Part shown: in pieces, positions 1-6,139 of the stretch | Layout of the letters: each line of letters begins with the position of its first letter | Numbering within the stretch: position 1 is the stretch's first letter | DNA from: Clostridia bacterium | Lineage (GTDB): Bacteria; Bacillota; Clostridia; Oscillospirales; CAG-272 | Assembly: GCA_017540285.1 (NCBI GenBank) | Contig: JAFYBI010000455.1 | Location: 1 to 6,139 of the forward strand | Direction of reading: 5' to 3' | Length of the DNA: 6,139 nt | Notes under the pieces: generated by a model | Databases searched by the model: none | The model's input: only the letters and a program-made list of their open reading frames with translations | Told to the model about the DNA's origin: nothing | Program-made: the position numbers and the translations under genes

Positions 1-24
1 TACCTCGTGGCTGTTTCCGGATGA

Positions 25-3000
25 TTATTTGAAGAGCGCGTCGGTCCCGTCCCCCGCTCCGAGGGTAAAGACCTTCGAGACGCCCGGCTTCTGCATGGTC
101 ACGCCGTAGAGCGTGTCCGCGATGTCCATGGTCCCGCGGCGGTGCGAGATCATGATGATCTGCATCTTTTCGGAGACCTTCTTGATGTACCGTCCGACCC
201 GGCCGACGTTCACCTCGTCGAGCGCGGCTTCGATCTCGTCGAAGATGCAGAACGGCGACGGATTGACGCGGATGAGGGCGAAGAGGAGCGCGATGGCGAT
301 GAAGGCCTGTTCGCCGCCGGAGAGGAGGTTGAGGTTCTTGATCGTCTTTCCGGGCGGCGCGGCGACGATCTCGATGCCCGATTCGAGCGGGTTGTCGGGA
401 TCGGCCAGCAGCACTTCGGCATGTCCGCCTCCGAAGAGCTCGCGGAAGACCTCGCCGAAATAGCGGTTGATCTTCTCAAACGCGTCGAGGAACATCTTCT
501 TCATGTCCTCCCCGATGGTCGCGAGGATCCCTTCGAGATCGTCCTTCGAGGCGCGCAGGTCGTCGAGCTGGGTCTTGATGCGGTCGTAGCGCTGCTTGAC
601 TTCGTTGTATTCCTCGATCGCGCCGACATTGACGTTTCCGAGCGCGCGGATCTTGTTCTTGAGCTCCGACTGGGTCGCCTGGAATCTCGTCCGCTCGCCG
701 TCTTCGATGACGTGGCAGTCATTTTCCCCGGCAAAGGCGACGGCCATGGCGTAGGTCAGTCCGTATTCGTCCCACATCCGCTCGCCGAGCTTTTTTTCGT
801 CCTCTTTGAGAGATGCGAGCTTCGCCTCGTTTTTCGAGTGCGCGATGAAGGTGAGCTCCTTCTTCGACGTGTGCTCCTTCAGCGTCTGACGGAGCGCGTT
901 CAGCTTTTCTTCGATCACGTCGCCGGTCTCGTCGATCTGCTTCTGACGTCCGCCGAGCGATTCGGCCATTTCCCGCAGTTCGTCGGCTTCGCGGCGGCGT
1001 TTTCCCGCCTGCTCCTCGAGCGAACGGATGCGCTCCCCGAGGGCGTCCGCGTTTGCCTGACGGCGGTCCCGCTCTTCTTCGGCGGCCCGGATGCGCCCGG
1101 CGGTCTCTTCGGCGGACTGCGCGGCGGCTTCCCGGTCCCGGGTGAGCTCGGCGAGGCGGATCCTGCACGCGTTCACCCGCTCGGTGACCCCGGCGATCTC
1201 CAGCTCCGCGGCCCCGCGTTCTGCGGCGATCTGGACGCGGCGGTCGGCGACGGTCCTGACCGCTTCGGCCTCCGCGTCGATGAGGGATTTCAGCCCGGCG
1301 AGATCGTCCGCGCTCCTGGCGTTCGATTCGTCGAGCGCCCGGCTGTCGTTCTGCATGTCCGCGACGAGGGACCTCAGCGTCTTCCGGCGTCCGTCCGCGT
1401 CGCTGTATGTCTTTTCCTCCGCGCCGATCAGGGCTTCGATCAGGCTGCGGCGTTCCTCTTCCCCGCGCGATCCCGAGGCGATCCGATCGATCCGCTCCTC
1501 GGATTCCGCGAGACGGCGATCGAGTTCGGCGATGGCTTCGGCGATGCCGTCGGCTTCCGTCCGGAGCGCCTCGATCTCGGCGCCGCGGGAGAGGATCCCG
1601 CTGTCCCGGCGCGTCTGACCGCCCGTCAGCGAGCCGCCGACATTGGTCTGCTGACCGTCCAGCGTGACGGCGCGCAGTCTCCATCCGGTGCTCTTCGCGG
1701 CGGCGATGGCGTTGTCGAGATTGTCGAACACGGCGACGCGCGCGAGCAGAGAGGACAGGATCGCGCGGTATTCGTCATCCGTCTTCACGAGCCCGTCGCC
1801 CCATCCGAGGAAGCCCGCCGCCCGTTCGGCACCCGCCTCGTCCCGGTTCCGCTGACCCGCGCGGATCGTCGTCATGGGATAGAAGGTGGCACGGCCCGCG
1901 CCGCCCTTTTTCAGGGATTCGATCGCGGCCTTCGCGGCGTATTCGTCTTCGGTGACGATGTTCTGGAGCGCGCCGCCGAGGGAGGTCTCGACGGCGACGA
2001 TGTATTTCGGATCGACGGATACGAGGGTCGAGAGCGGTCCGCGGATCCCGGAGAGGCGGCCGGCGCGCGCTTCGTTCATGATATAGCGCACGCTGTTGCT
2101 GTATCCTTCGAAATGCTCCTGCATCCGGCTGAGCGCGGAGATCCTGCTCTCGCACGAATCGAGCGCGGCCTGACGTTCCCGGCGTTCGCGGTCAACTGCC
2201 GAAGCGGCTTCCCGCTCCCCGGCGATCTTCTTCGCGACGTCCGCGATCGATTCGTCGATCTTTGCGGCCTCGGCGCGGTAGAGCGTGATCTGTTCTTCGG
2301 CATCCCGGCAGATCTTGTCGCAGGCGTCGGCGTCGTCCTCGTGCTTTTTGATCTCGGCGGCGATGCTCTCGCTCCGCTTCTTCTGGCTGCTGATGCTGTT
2401 TTCGAGCACGTTCAGCCGCACGCGCAGATCGGTCAGGCGTCCTTCCGCGGCCTGCTGCTTTTTCAGCAGGTCCTCGAGGAGCTCCGTCTTGTTTTTGACC
2501 GTTTCTCCGAGGCCGGCGGCCCGCTCGCTCTCGGCGGCGAACTGCTCTTCGGCCCCGGCATATTCCCGCTCGATCGCGCCGAGGGATTCCCGGATCCGGG
2601 CGAGCCGTTCTTCTTCCTGCGATCGCGTGCTCTCCGCCGCGTCGCGCAGTCCGGCTTCGGTCGCGAGCGCGTTTTCCGCGGCGCCGCGCTCCTTTGCGAG
2701 CACCTTCGCGTCGGATTCCGCGGCGTTCATCTTCTTCGTCGTGTCGGCGGTTTCCTCGTAATTGCGCCGCGAGGCTTCCTTGTTGTCGTGGGACTGGTCG
2801 GACAGCCGCTCGATCTGCGCGTCCGTCACCTTTACCGAGTCCTCCGCCATCTCGAGCTCATGCTTCGAGAGCTCCGTATCGGCCTCGCTCTTCCGGATCG
2901 CTCCCTTGAGCCGCTCCGCGTCGTAGAGCCAGAGGGAGACGTCGGTCTTTTCCTTCGCGTGATAGAGCTCGAGGTATCTGCGCGCCTTCTCGCTTTCCCG

Positions 3001-3624
3001 CTCGAGGGGGCCGATCCTCACCGCAAGCTCCTGTTCGATGTCCGCGACGCGGTCCATATTCGCCTCGGTCTCGGCGAGCTTCTTTTCGGATTCGCTCTTT
3101 TTATAACGGAAACGGGAAATGCCGGCGCTCTCCTCGAAGATGCCGCGCCGGTCCTCGCTTTTTTTCGAAATGATCTCCGCGATGCGCCCCTGCCCGATGA
3201 TCGAATAGCCCTCGCGGCCGACGCCGGTGTCGAGGAAAAGCTGGGCAATGTCTTTGAGGCGGCATTTCTTGCGGTTGATGAAGTATTCGCTGTCCCCGCT
3301 GCGGTAGTACCGGCGGGTGACGGTGACCTCTTCGTATGGGGAGAGGAGCGTCCGGGGCTCTTCGCTGTCGTCGAAGGTCACGGACACCTCCGCGAAGCTC
3401 ATGGCTTTCACGTCGTCCGCGCCCGCGAAAATGACGTCCTCCATCTTGCTCCCGCGGATGTTCTTCGAGGACAGCTCGCCGAGCACCCAGCGCATCGCGT
3501 CGGTGATGTTCGATTTGCCGCTCCCGTTCGGGCCGACGATGACCGTCGTACCGCCCGAAAACTTCAGGACCGTGCGGTCGGGAAAGGACTTGAAGCCGTG
3601 CAGCTCCAGCGATTTCAGAACCAT
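25..3624 (-). CDS. smc: Chromosome segregation ATPase SMC (condensin subunit), complete
   Basis: This is the structural maintenance of chromosomes protein, a DNA-binding ABC-type ATPase. It dimerises and works with ScpA/ScpB to organise and segregate the chromosome. At 1199 aa it is close to the usual bacterial length (about 1180-1200). Seen in order: N-terminal head with Walker A GPNGSGKSN (residues 31-39) and a Q-loop around GQGRIAEI (Q145); a first long coiled coil (about 170-500) rich in Glu, Lys, Arg and Ala; the hinge (about 501-670), ending near GGSLTGG; a returning coiled coil (about 670-1030); and the C-terminal head with ABC signature LLSGGEQ (about 1100-1106), Walker B CIFDE (D1129, E1130), D-loop ALDE and switch histidine ISHRRGT (H1161). 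The ATG at 3624 is supported by a strong Shine-Dalgarno and by alignment of the N-terminus with SMC starts. No frameshift or missing catalytic residue is seen. The gene ends in TAA 24 nt from the window edge. By known synteny ftsY often follows, but it is not visible here. Confidence 0.98.
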   Translation of the reverse strand: MVLKSLELHGFKSFPDRTVLKFSGGTTVIVGPNGSGKSNITDAMRWVLGELSSKNIRGSKMEDVIFAGADDVKAMSFAEVSVTFDDSEEPRTLLSPYEEVTVTRRYYRSGDSEYFINRKKCRLKDIAQLFLDTGVGREGYSIIGQGRIAEIISKKSEDRRGIFEESAGISRFRYKKSESEKKLAETEANMDRVADIEQELAVRIGPLERESEKARRYLELYHAKEKTDVSLWLYDAERLKGAIRKSEADTELSKHELEMAEDSVKVTDAQIERLSDQSHDNKEASRRNYEETADTTKKMNAAESDAKVLAKERGAAENALATEAGLRDAAESTRSQEEERLARIRESLGAIEREYAGAEEQFAAESERAAGLGETVKNKTELLEDLLKKQQAAEGRLTDLRVRLNVLENSISSQKKRSESIAAEIKKHEDDADACDKICRDAEEQITLYRAEAAKIDESIADVAKKIAGEREAASAVDRERRERQAALDSCESRISALSRMQEHFEGYSNSVRYIMNEARAGRLSGIRGPLSTLVSVDPKYIVAVETSLGGALQNIVTEDEYAAKAAIESLKKGGAGRATFYPMTTIRAGQRNRDEAGAERAAGFLGWGDGLVKTDDEYRAILSSLLARVAVFDNLDNAIAAAKSTGWRLRAVTLDGQQTNVGGSLTGGQTRRDSGILSRGAEIEALRTEADGIAEAIAELDRRLAESEERIDRIASGSRGEEERRSLIEALIGAEEKTYSDADGRRKTLRSLVADMQNDSRALDESNARSADDLAGLKSLIDAEAEAVRTVADRRVQIAAERGAAELEIAGVTERVNACRIRLAELTRDREAAAQSAEETAGRIRAAEEERDRRQANADALGERIRSLEEQAGKRRREADELREMAESLGGRQKQIDETGDVIEEKLNALRQTLKEHTSKKELTFIAHSKNEAKLASLKEDEKKLGERMWDEYGLTYAMAVAFAGENDCHVIEDGERTRFQATQSELKNKIRALGNVNVGAIEEYNEVKQRYDRIKTQLDDLRASKDDLEGILATIGEDMKKMFLDAFEKINRYFGEVFRELFGGGHAEVLLADPDNPLESGIEIVAAPPGKTIKNLNLLSGGEQAFIAIALLFALIRVNPSPFCIFDEIEAALDEVNVGRVGRYIKKVSEKMQIIMISHRRGTMDIADTLYGVTMQKPGVSKVFTLGAGDGTDALFK

Positions 3625-3627
3625 GCG

Positions 3628-3636
3628 TCCTCCTCC
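3628..3636 (-). promoter_or_regulatory. Shine-Dalgarno site of smc
   Basis: On the minus strand GGAGGAGGA lies directly upstream of the smc ATG, and a further GGGGAGG (3632-3638) overlaps it. Spacing to the ATG is 4 nt from the AGGAGG core, or 7 nt from the upstream copy. This purine run is an unusually extended anti-16S match, so smc probably has its own efficient translation initiation despite the 90-nt gap from rnc. It fixes the start at 3624. Confidence 0.85.
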
Positions 3637-3676
3637 CCGCCGACCGTCGATTCCGCGGACGATAAAATAGGATGAT

Positions 3677-3699
3677 GCCGCCGAGGGCGGCTGTTTTTT
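3677..3699 (+). terminator. Short intrinsic terminator-like hairpin facing opposite to the operon
   Basis: Seen on the plus strand: GCCGCC (3677-3682), loop GAG, GGCGGC (3686-3691), then TG and six T (3694-3699). A perfect all-GC 6-bp stem followed by a U-tract has the form of a Rho-independent terminator for plus-strand transcription. On the minus strand, where the genes are read, the A-tract precedes the hairpin. The sequence after it (ATCATCCTATTTT) is only weakly T-rich, so termination of the rnc-smc message should be weak. It lies 23 nt after the rnc stop. No plus-strand gene is evident to be terminated, so it may block antisense transcription or be a partial bidirectional element. The stem is short, so function is not certain. 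Confidence 0.5.
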
Positions 3700-3714
3700 C
3701 TGAATTCCACCTGA

Positions 3715-4437
3715 TTATTCGTGAAGCTCGCCGAAGAGGATCAAGGCCTCTCTGGCGGCTTTCTGTTCCGCTTCGCGTTTGGTTTTCGCGACGCCGCGCC
3801 CGATCACGTTGGAGTTGAGGCGCGCTTCGACGGTAAACTGCTTGTTGTGATCCGGCCCCTGCTCGTCGACGAGGACGTAATCGAGGATCTCCCCGGCTGC
3901 GGACTGGACGATCTGCTGCAGGGAGGATTTGTAATCGATGACGCCGATCTTCGAGACCTCCTCGACCATCGGGATGATGAACGGCATGAGGAATTCCGTC
4001 ACCCGTCCGAAGGTCTCGCCGGAGTCGAGATAGATCGCCGCGAGCAGCGCCTCGAAGGCGTCCGCCGTGATCGAGGGACGGTGCCGTCCGTCGGTCATCG
4101 CCTCGCCGCGCCCGAGAAAGAGATAATCCCCGAGGGAGATCTTCGCCGCGTACCGGGCGAGTGCCTTTTCGCAGACGACCGCCGCGCGGATCTTCGTGAG
4201 ATCGCCCTCCTGCTTCGCCGCGTAATGCTCGAAGAGATAGGAGGAGACGATGATGGAGAGGACGGAGTCTCCGAGGAATTCGAGCCGCTCGTTGAACGGG
4301 ACGGGATCCCCCTTCGCCTTCATTTCATTGTGATAGGAAGAGTGCGTCAGCGCCTCGGCGAGGGTGGCGCGGTCGCGGAACGTATAGCCGATCGCGGCCT
4401 CGAGTTCTTCCATTGCCTTGGGTTCTTCGTTGTTCAT
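3715..4437 (-). CDS. rnc: Ribonuclease III, complete
   Basis: This is the Mg2+-dependent endonuclease that cleaves double-stranded RNA, acting in rRNA precursor processing and mRNA/antisense turnover in the cytoplasm. At 240 aa it has the usual size of the bacterial enzyme. The N-terminal catalytic domain (about 9-155) carries the family signature NERLEFLGDSVL (49-60) and the second metal-binding segment SITADAFEALLAAIY (122-136). The four expected acidic ligands are present: E53, D57, D126 and E129, with the same spacing as E41/D45/D114/E117 of the E. coli enzyme. The C-terminal double-stranded-RNA-binding domain (about 168-236) starts at DYKSSLQQ and ends with GRGVAKTKREAEQKAA. The start at 4437 is set by a GGAGGA just upstream. 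It lies 39 nt after plsX and 90 nt before smc, an arrangement common in Firmicutes, but without acpP in front. Confidence 0.98.
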   Translation of the reverse strand: MNNEEPKAMEELEAAIGYTFRDRATLAEALTHSSYHNEMKAKGDPVPFNERLEFLGDSVLSIIVSSYLFEHYAAKQEGDLTKIRAAVVCEKALARYAAKISLGDYLFLGRGEAMTDGRHRPSITADAFEALLAAIYLDSGETFGRVTEFLMPFIIPMVEEVSKIGVIDYKSSLQQIVQSAAGEILDYVLVDEQGPDHNKQFTVEARLNSNVIGRGVAKTKREAEQKAAREALILFGELHE

Positions 4438-4440
4438 AGT

Positions 4441-4446
4441 TCCTCC
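4441..4446 (-). promoter_or_regulatory. Shine-Dalgarno site of rnc
   Basis: GGAGGA on the minus strand precedes the rnc ATG by 3 nt (4 nt counted from GGAGG). The spacing is tight, but there is no other candidate start, and the N-terminal sequence after this ATG fits RNase III. The rest of the 39-nt plsX-rnc spacer (4438-4476) shows no hairpin, promoter or small ORF. Confidence 0.75.
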
Positions 4447-4476
4447 GCCGGTATGTGAAACTGTTGAGGCATCCCG

Positions 4477-5481
4477 TCACTCGGCGGGCTTTTCGGTGAG
4501 CGCCTCCATCTGCGCGGCGATCTCGGCCGTCACGCCGGTGCTGATGTACGCCTCCGCCTGACGGACGGCGTTCGTGATCGCGCGGGCGTCGGAGCTGCCG
4601 TGCGCCTTGATGACGGGCTTCTGCAGACCGAGCAGCGGCGCGCCGCCGTATTCGCTGGCATCGAAATCGTGCTTCACCTTCCGCAGCTGGTCCTTCATCG
4701 CGAAGAACGACAGCTTCGTCATGGCGTTCGTCATATACATGTCCTTGAGAAGCGAGAACATGTATTTGGACATGCCCTCGATCAGCTTGAGGGTGATGTT
4801 CCCGGTGAAGCCGTCGGTCACGAGGACGTCGCACGGACCGAAGGGCAGCTCCTTCGCCTCGACGTTCCCGTGGAAGCGGATGCCGGGGGCCGTCCGGAGC
4901 TTCGCGTAGGCGTCGATCTGGATCTGCGTCCCCTTGTGCTCCTCCGTGCCGTTGTTGAGCAGGCCGACCTCGGGATCCGCGACGCCGACGACGTTCTTCA
5001 TGTAAATGGCGCCCATCATCGCCCACTGGACGAGATAGTCCGCCGTGACGTTGACGTTCGCGCCGCAGTCCATCAAAAGGATCGGGCGCGTGAACGGGAG
5101 CACCGTCGCGATGCCGGACCGCTGCACGCCCTTGACCGTGCGGACGATGAGGGACGAGCCCGCGTGGAGCGCTCCCGTATTGCCCGCGGAGACGAAGGCG
5201 TCCCCGCCCTCCTTGAGAAGCCGCAGTCCGGTCGACATGGACGAATCCTTCTTCGCGCGGACGACGGACAGGGGATCGTCCTCCATCGTGATGACGCTGT
5301 CCGTATGAACGATGTCGAAGACCCGCGGATCCGCGCCTTCTTCCTTGAGGACGGATTCGATCTTCCCCCGGCTGCCGACGAGCGTGAGCCGGGATTTGGT
5401 TTTCTGGGAAGCGGCGATCGCGCCTTTGACGATCTCGCGGGGCGCGTTGTCGCCTCCCATCGCGTCGATGATGATGTTCAT
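4477..5481 (-). CDS. plsX: Phosphate acyltransferase PlsX, complete
   Basis: PlsX converts acyl-ACP and phosphate to acyl-phosphate, the donor that PlsY uses to make lysophosphatidic acid. It is a peripheral membrane enzyme at the start of phospholipid synthesis. The 334-aa length is normal. Family motifs seen: DAMGGDNAP (6-14), SAGNTGAL (98-105), LMDCGAN (136-142), GLLNNGTEEHKG (173-184), DVLVTDGFTGN (218-228), YGGAPLLGL (278-286) and AHGSS (293-297). The frame is open for 20 more codons upstream to an ATG at 5541, but that stretch (Arg/Gly/Pro-rich) lies inside trmFO and does not resemble PlsX. The ATG at 5481 gives the canonical MNIIIDAMGGD start and has a Shine-Dalgarno, so it was chosen. 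The start overlaps the trmFO stop by 4 nt. It is followed by rnc rather than by an acyl carrier protein gene, which is a departure from the common order. Confidence 0.98.
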   Translation of the reverse strand: MNIIIDAMGGDNAPREIVKGAIAASQKTKSRLTLVGSRGKIESVLKEEGADPRVFDIVHTDSVITMEDDPLSVVRAKKDSSMSTGLRLLKEGGDAFVSAGNTGALHAGSSLIVRTVKGVQRSGIATVLPFTRPILLMDCGANVNVTADYLVQWAMMGAIYMKNVVGVADPEVGLLNNGTEEHKGTQIQIDAYAKLRTAPGIRFHGNVEAKELPFGPCDVLVTDGFTGNITLKLIEGMSKYMFSLLKDMYMTNAMTKLSFFAMKDQLRKVKHDFDASEYGGAPLLGLQKPVIKAHGSSDARAITNAVRQAEAYISTGVTAEIAAQMEALTEKPAE

Positions 5482-6139
5482 GTTGTTTCCTCTTTGCGGC
5501 CGTCCGCCGCGATCTCGGGAAGGATGCGGTCCACCTCGCACAGCGCGCGTTCCGACAGCGCCTCGTTGCGCGCGCGCTTGCCGCCCTTCACCCGTTTTTC
5601 GAGCGGCGGGATCACGCCGAAATTGGCGTTCATCGGCTGAAAGAGCGTCTGTTCGCCGTGCGCGATGTAAGACGCCATCGCGCCGATCATCGTGATCTCC
5701 GGGAAGAGATACGGCTCCTCCCCCCTCGCGCGGCGGGACGCGTTGATCCCCGCGACGAAGCCGGACGCCGCCGATTCGATGTATCCCTCGACGCCGGTCA
5801 TCTGTCCGGCGAAATAGATGTTGTGATTCGAACGGAGCGAGTAGTCCGCGTCGAGCAGATCCGGCGAGCAGAGGAACGTGTTCCGGTGCATCACGCCGTA
5901 CCGCAAAAACTCCGCGTGCTCCAGCCCCGGGATCATGCGGAAGACGCGCCGCTGCTCGGGCCAGGTCAGGTGGGTCTGGAAGCCGACGAGGTTGTACATC
6001 GTCCCCGCCTCGTTCTCGCGCCGCAGCTGGACGACGGCGTAATATTCCTCCCCCGTTTCGGGATGGCGGATGCCGACGGGCTTCATCGGACCGAAGCGCA
6101 GGGTGTCCTCGCCCCGCCGCGCCATGACCTCGACGGGCA
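5478..6139 (-). CDS. trmFO: tRNA (uracil-54-C5)-methyltransferase TrmFO, C-terminal part (runs off window)
   Basis: TrmFO uses 5,10-methylenetetrahydrofolate and FADH2 to make 5-methyluridine at position 54 (T-loop) of tRNA in the cytoplasm. The visible part is 219 codons, about half of a protein usually near 435-450 aa. The 5' half lies beyond the right edge. The reading frame continues past the ATG at 6125 to the window end as PVEVMARRG, which matches the internal family segment CMPxExMAxRG, so 6125 is not the start. Counting from the first full codon, family motifs are FGPMKPVG (15-22), GFQTHLTWPEQ (52-62), RYGVMHRNTF (79-88), the FAD-contact segment FAGQMTGVEGY (109-119) and QPMNANFG (167-174). 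The tail is charged and ends KEETT. The conserved cysteine expected just before MPVE is outside the window. The stop overlaps plsX by 4 nt, so the two are very probably co-transcribed. In many Firmicutes trmFO instead sits near topA; topA or dprA may lie upstream here, but that cannot be seen. Confidence 0.96.
   Translation of the reverse strand, partial: PVEVMARRGEDTLRFGPMKPVGIRHPETGEEYYAVVQLRRENEAGTMYNLVGFQTHLTWPEQRRVFRMIPGLEHAEFLRYGVMHRNTFLCSPDLLDADYSLRSNHNIYFAGQMTGVEGYIESAASGFVAGINASRRARGEEPYLFPEITMIGAMASYIAHGEQTLFQPMNANFGVIPPLEKRVKGGKRARNEALSERALCEVDRILPEIAADGRKEETT
5488..5493 (-). promoter_or_regulatory. Shine-Dalgarno site of plsX, inside the trmFO end
   Basis: AGAGGA on the minus strand ends 6 nt before the plsX ATG and is read as part of the last Lys-Glu-Glu codons of trmFO. 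Together with the ATGA overlap it indicates that plsX translation is coupled to trmFO. It also decides the plsX start at 5481 over the upstream in-frame ATG at 5541. Confidence 0.8.

Noticed and set aside
1..24. Start of a following gene (ftsY expected by synteny)
   Set aside because: Only 24 nt follow the smc stop. A GAGG lies near the edge on the minus strand, but no start codon or protein sequence is visible, so nothing can be annotated.
2451..2480. Inverted repeat CCTGCTG/CAGCAGG followed by the palindrome TCCTCGAGGA inside smc
   Set aside because: Both fall within the coiled-coil coding region and are explained by codons for LLEDLLKKQQAAEG. There is no T-tract in a useful position and no sign of a mobile or regulatory role.
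3661..3669. TATTTTAT (minus) or TAAAAT (plus) as a -10 promoter element in the rnc-smc spacer
   Set aside because: No acceptable -35 box is found about 17 nt upstream on either strand, and the elements sit against the hairpin. An AT-rich hexamer alone is not enough.
142..3675. Long plus-strand ORF opposite smc as a real gene
   Set aside because: It is in codon register with smc, has the Asp/Arg/Leu/Val-rich composition expected from the complement of a GC-rich gene, matches no family I recognise, and overlaps a fully motif-supported gene.
5482..5541. Upstream ATG at 5541 as the plsX start (20 extra residues)
   Set aside because: The extension is Arg/Gly/Pro-rich, lies within trmFO coding sequence and is unlike PlsX N-termini. 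The ATG at 5481 has a proper Shine-Dalgarno and gives the family-typical MNIIIDAMGGD start.
5478..6125. ATG at 6125 as the true start of trmFO
   Set aside because: The frame continues upstream to the window edge with residues PVEV that match the internal TrmFO segment, so this Met is internal and the gene is only truncated by the window.

Overview
The window is a compact stretch of bacterial core genome. Four genes lie on the minus strand, transcribed from high to low coordinates: trmFO (3' part only) -> plsX -> rnc -> smc. All four are identified from strong, family-specific motifs. No mobile element, CRISPR array, tRNA/rRNA or accessory cassette is visible, and I found no convincing undescribed system.

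Organism: plsX-rnc-smc adjacency is typical of Firmicutes-type genomes. TrmFO, the folate/FAD-dependent tRNA m5U54 methyltransferase, is also common there. The DNA is GC-rich, and the codons TTA, CTA and TCA are almost absent from the genes. This fits a GC-rich member of the Clostridia, possibly near Oscillospirales/Ruminococcaceae. The finer placement is inference from the general look of the SMC hinge and the trmFO-plsX linkage, and it needs a database search.

Layout: positions 5478-6139 hold the C-terminal half of trmFO, which runs off the right edge. Its TGA stop overlaps the plsX ATG as ATGA (5478-5481). plsX occupies 4477-5481. After 39 nt comes rnc (3715-4437). acpP, which sits between plsX and rnc in many bacteria, is absent here. 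After a further 90 nt comes smc (25-3624). That 90-nt spacer carries a short GC hairpin followed by a U-tract that reads in the plus direction, opposite to all the genes. The last 24 nt at the left edge hold no gene start.

Function: PlsX makes acyl-phosphate for phospholipid synthesis, RNase III cuts double-stranded RNA, SMC is the chromosome-organising condensin ATPase, and TrmFO matures tRNA. They probably form one co-transcribed housekeeping operon. The support is tight spacing, a good Shine-Dalgarno sequence before each visible start, and no recognisable promoter inside the window.
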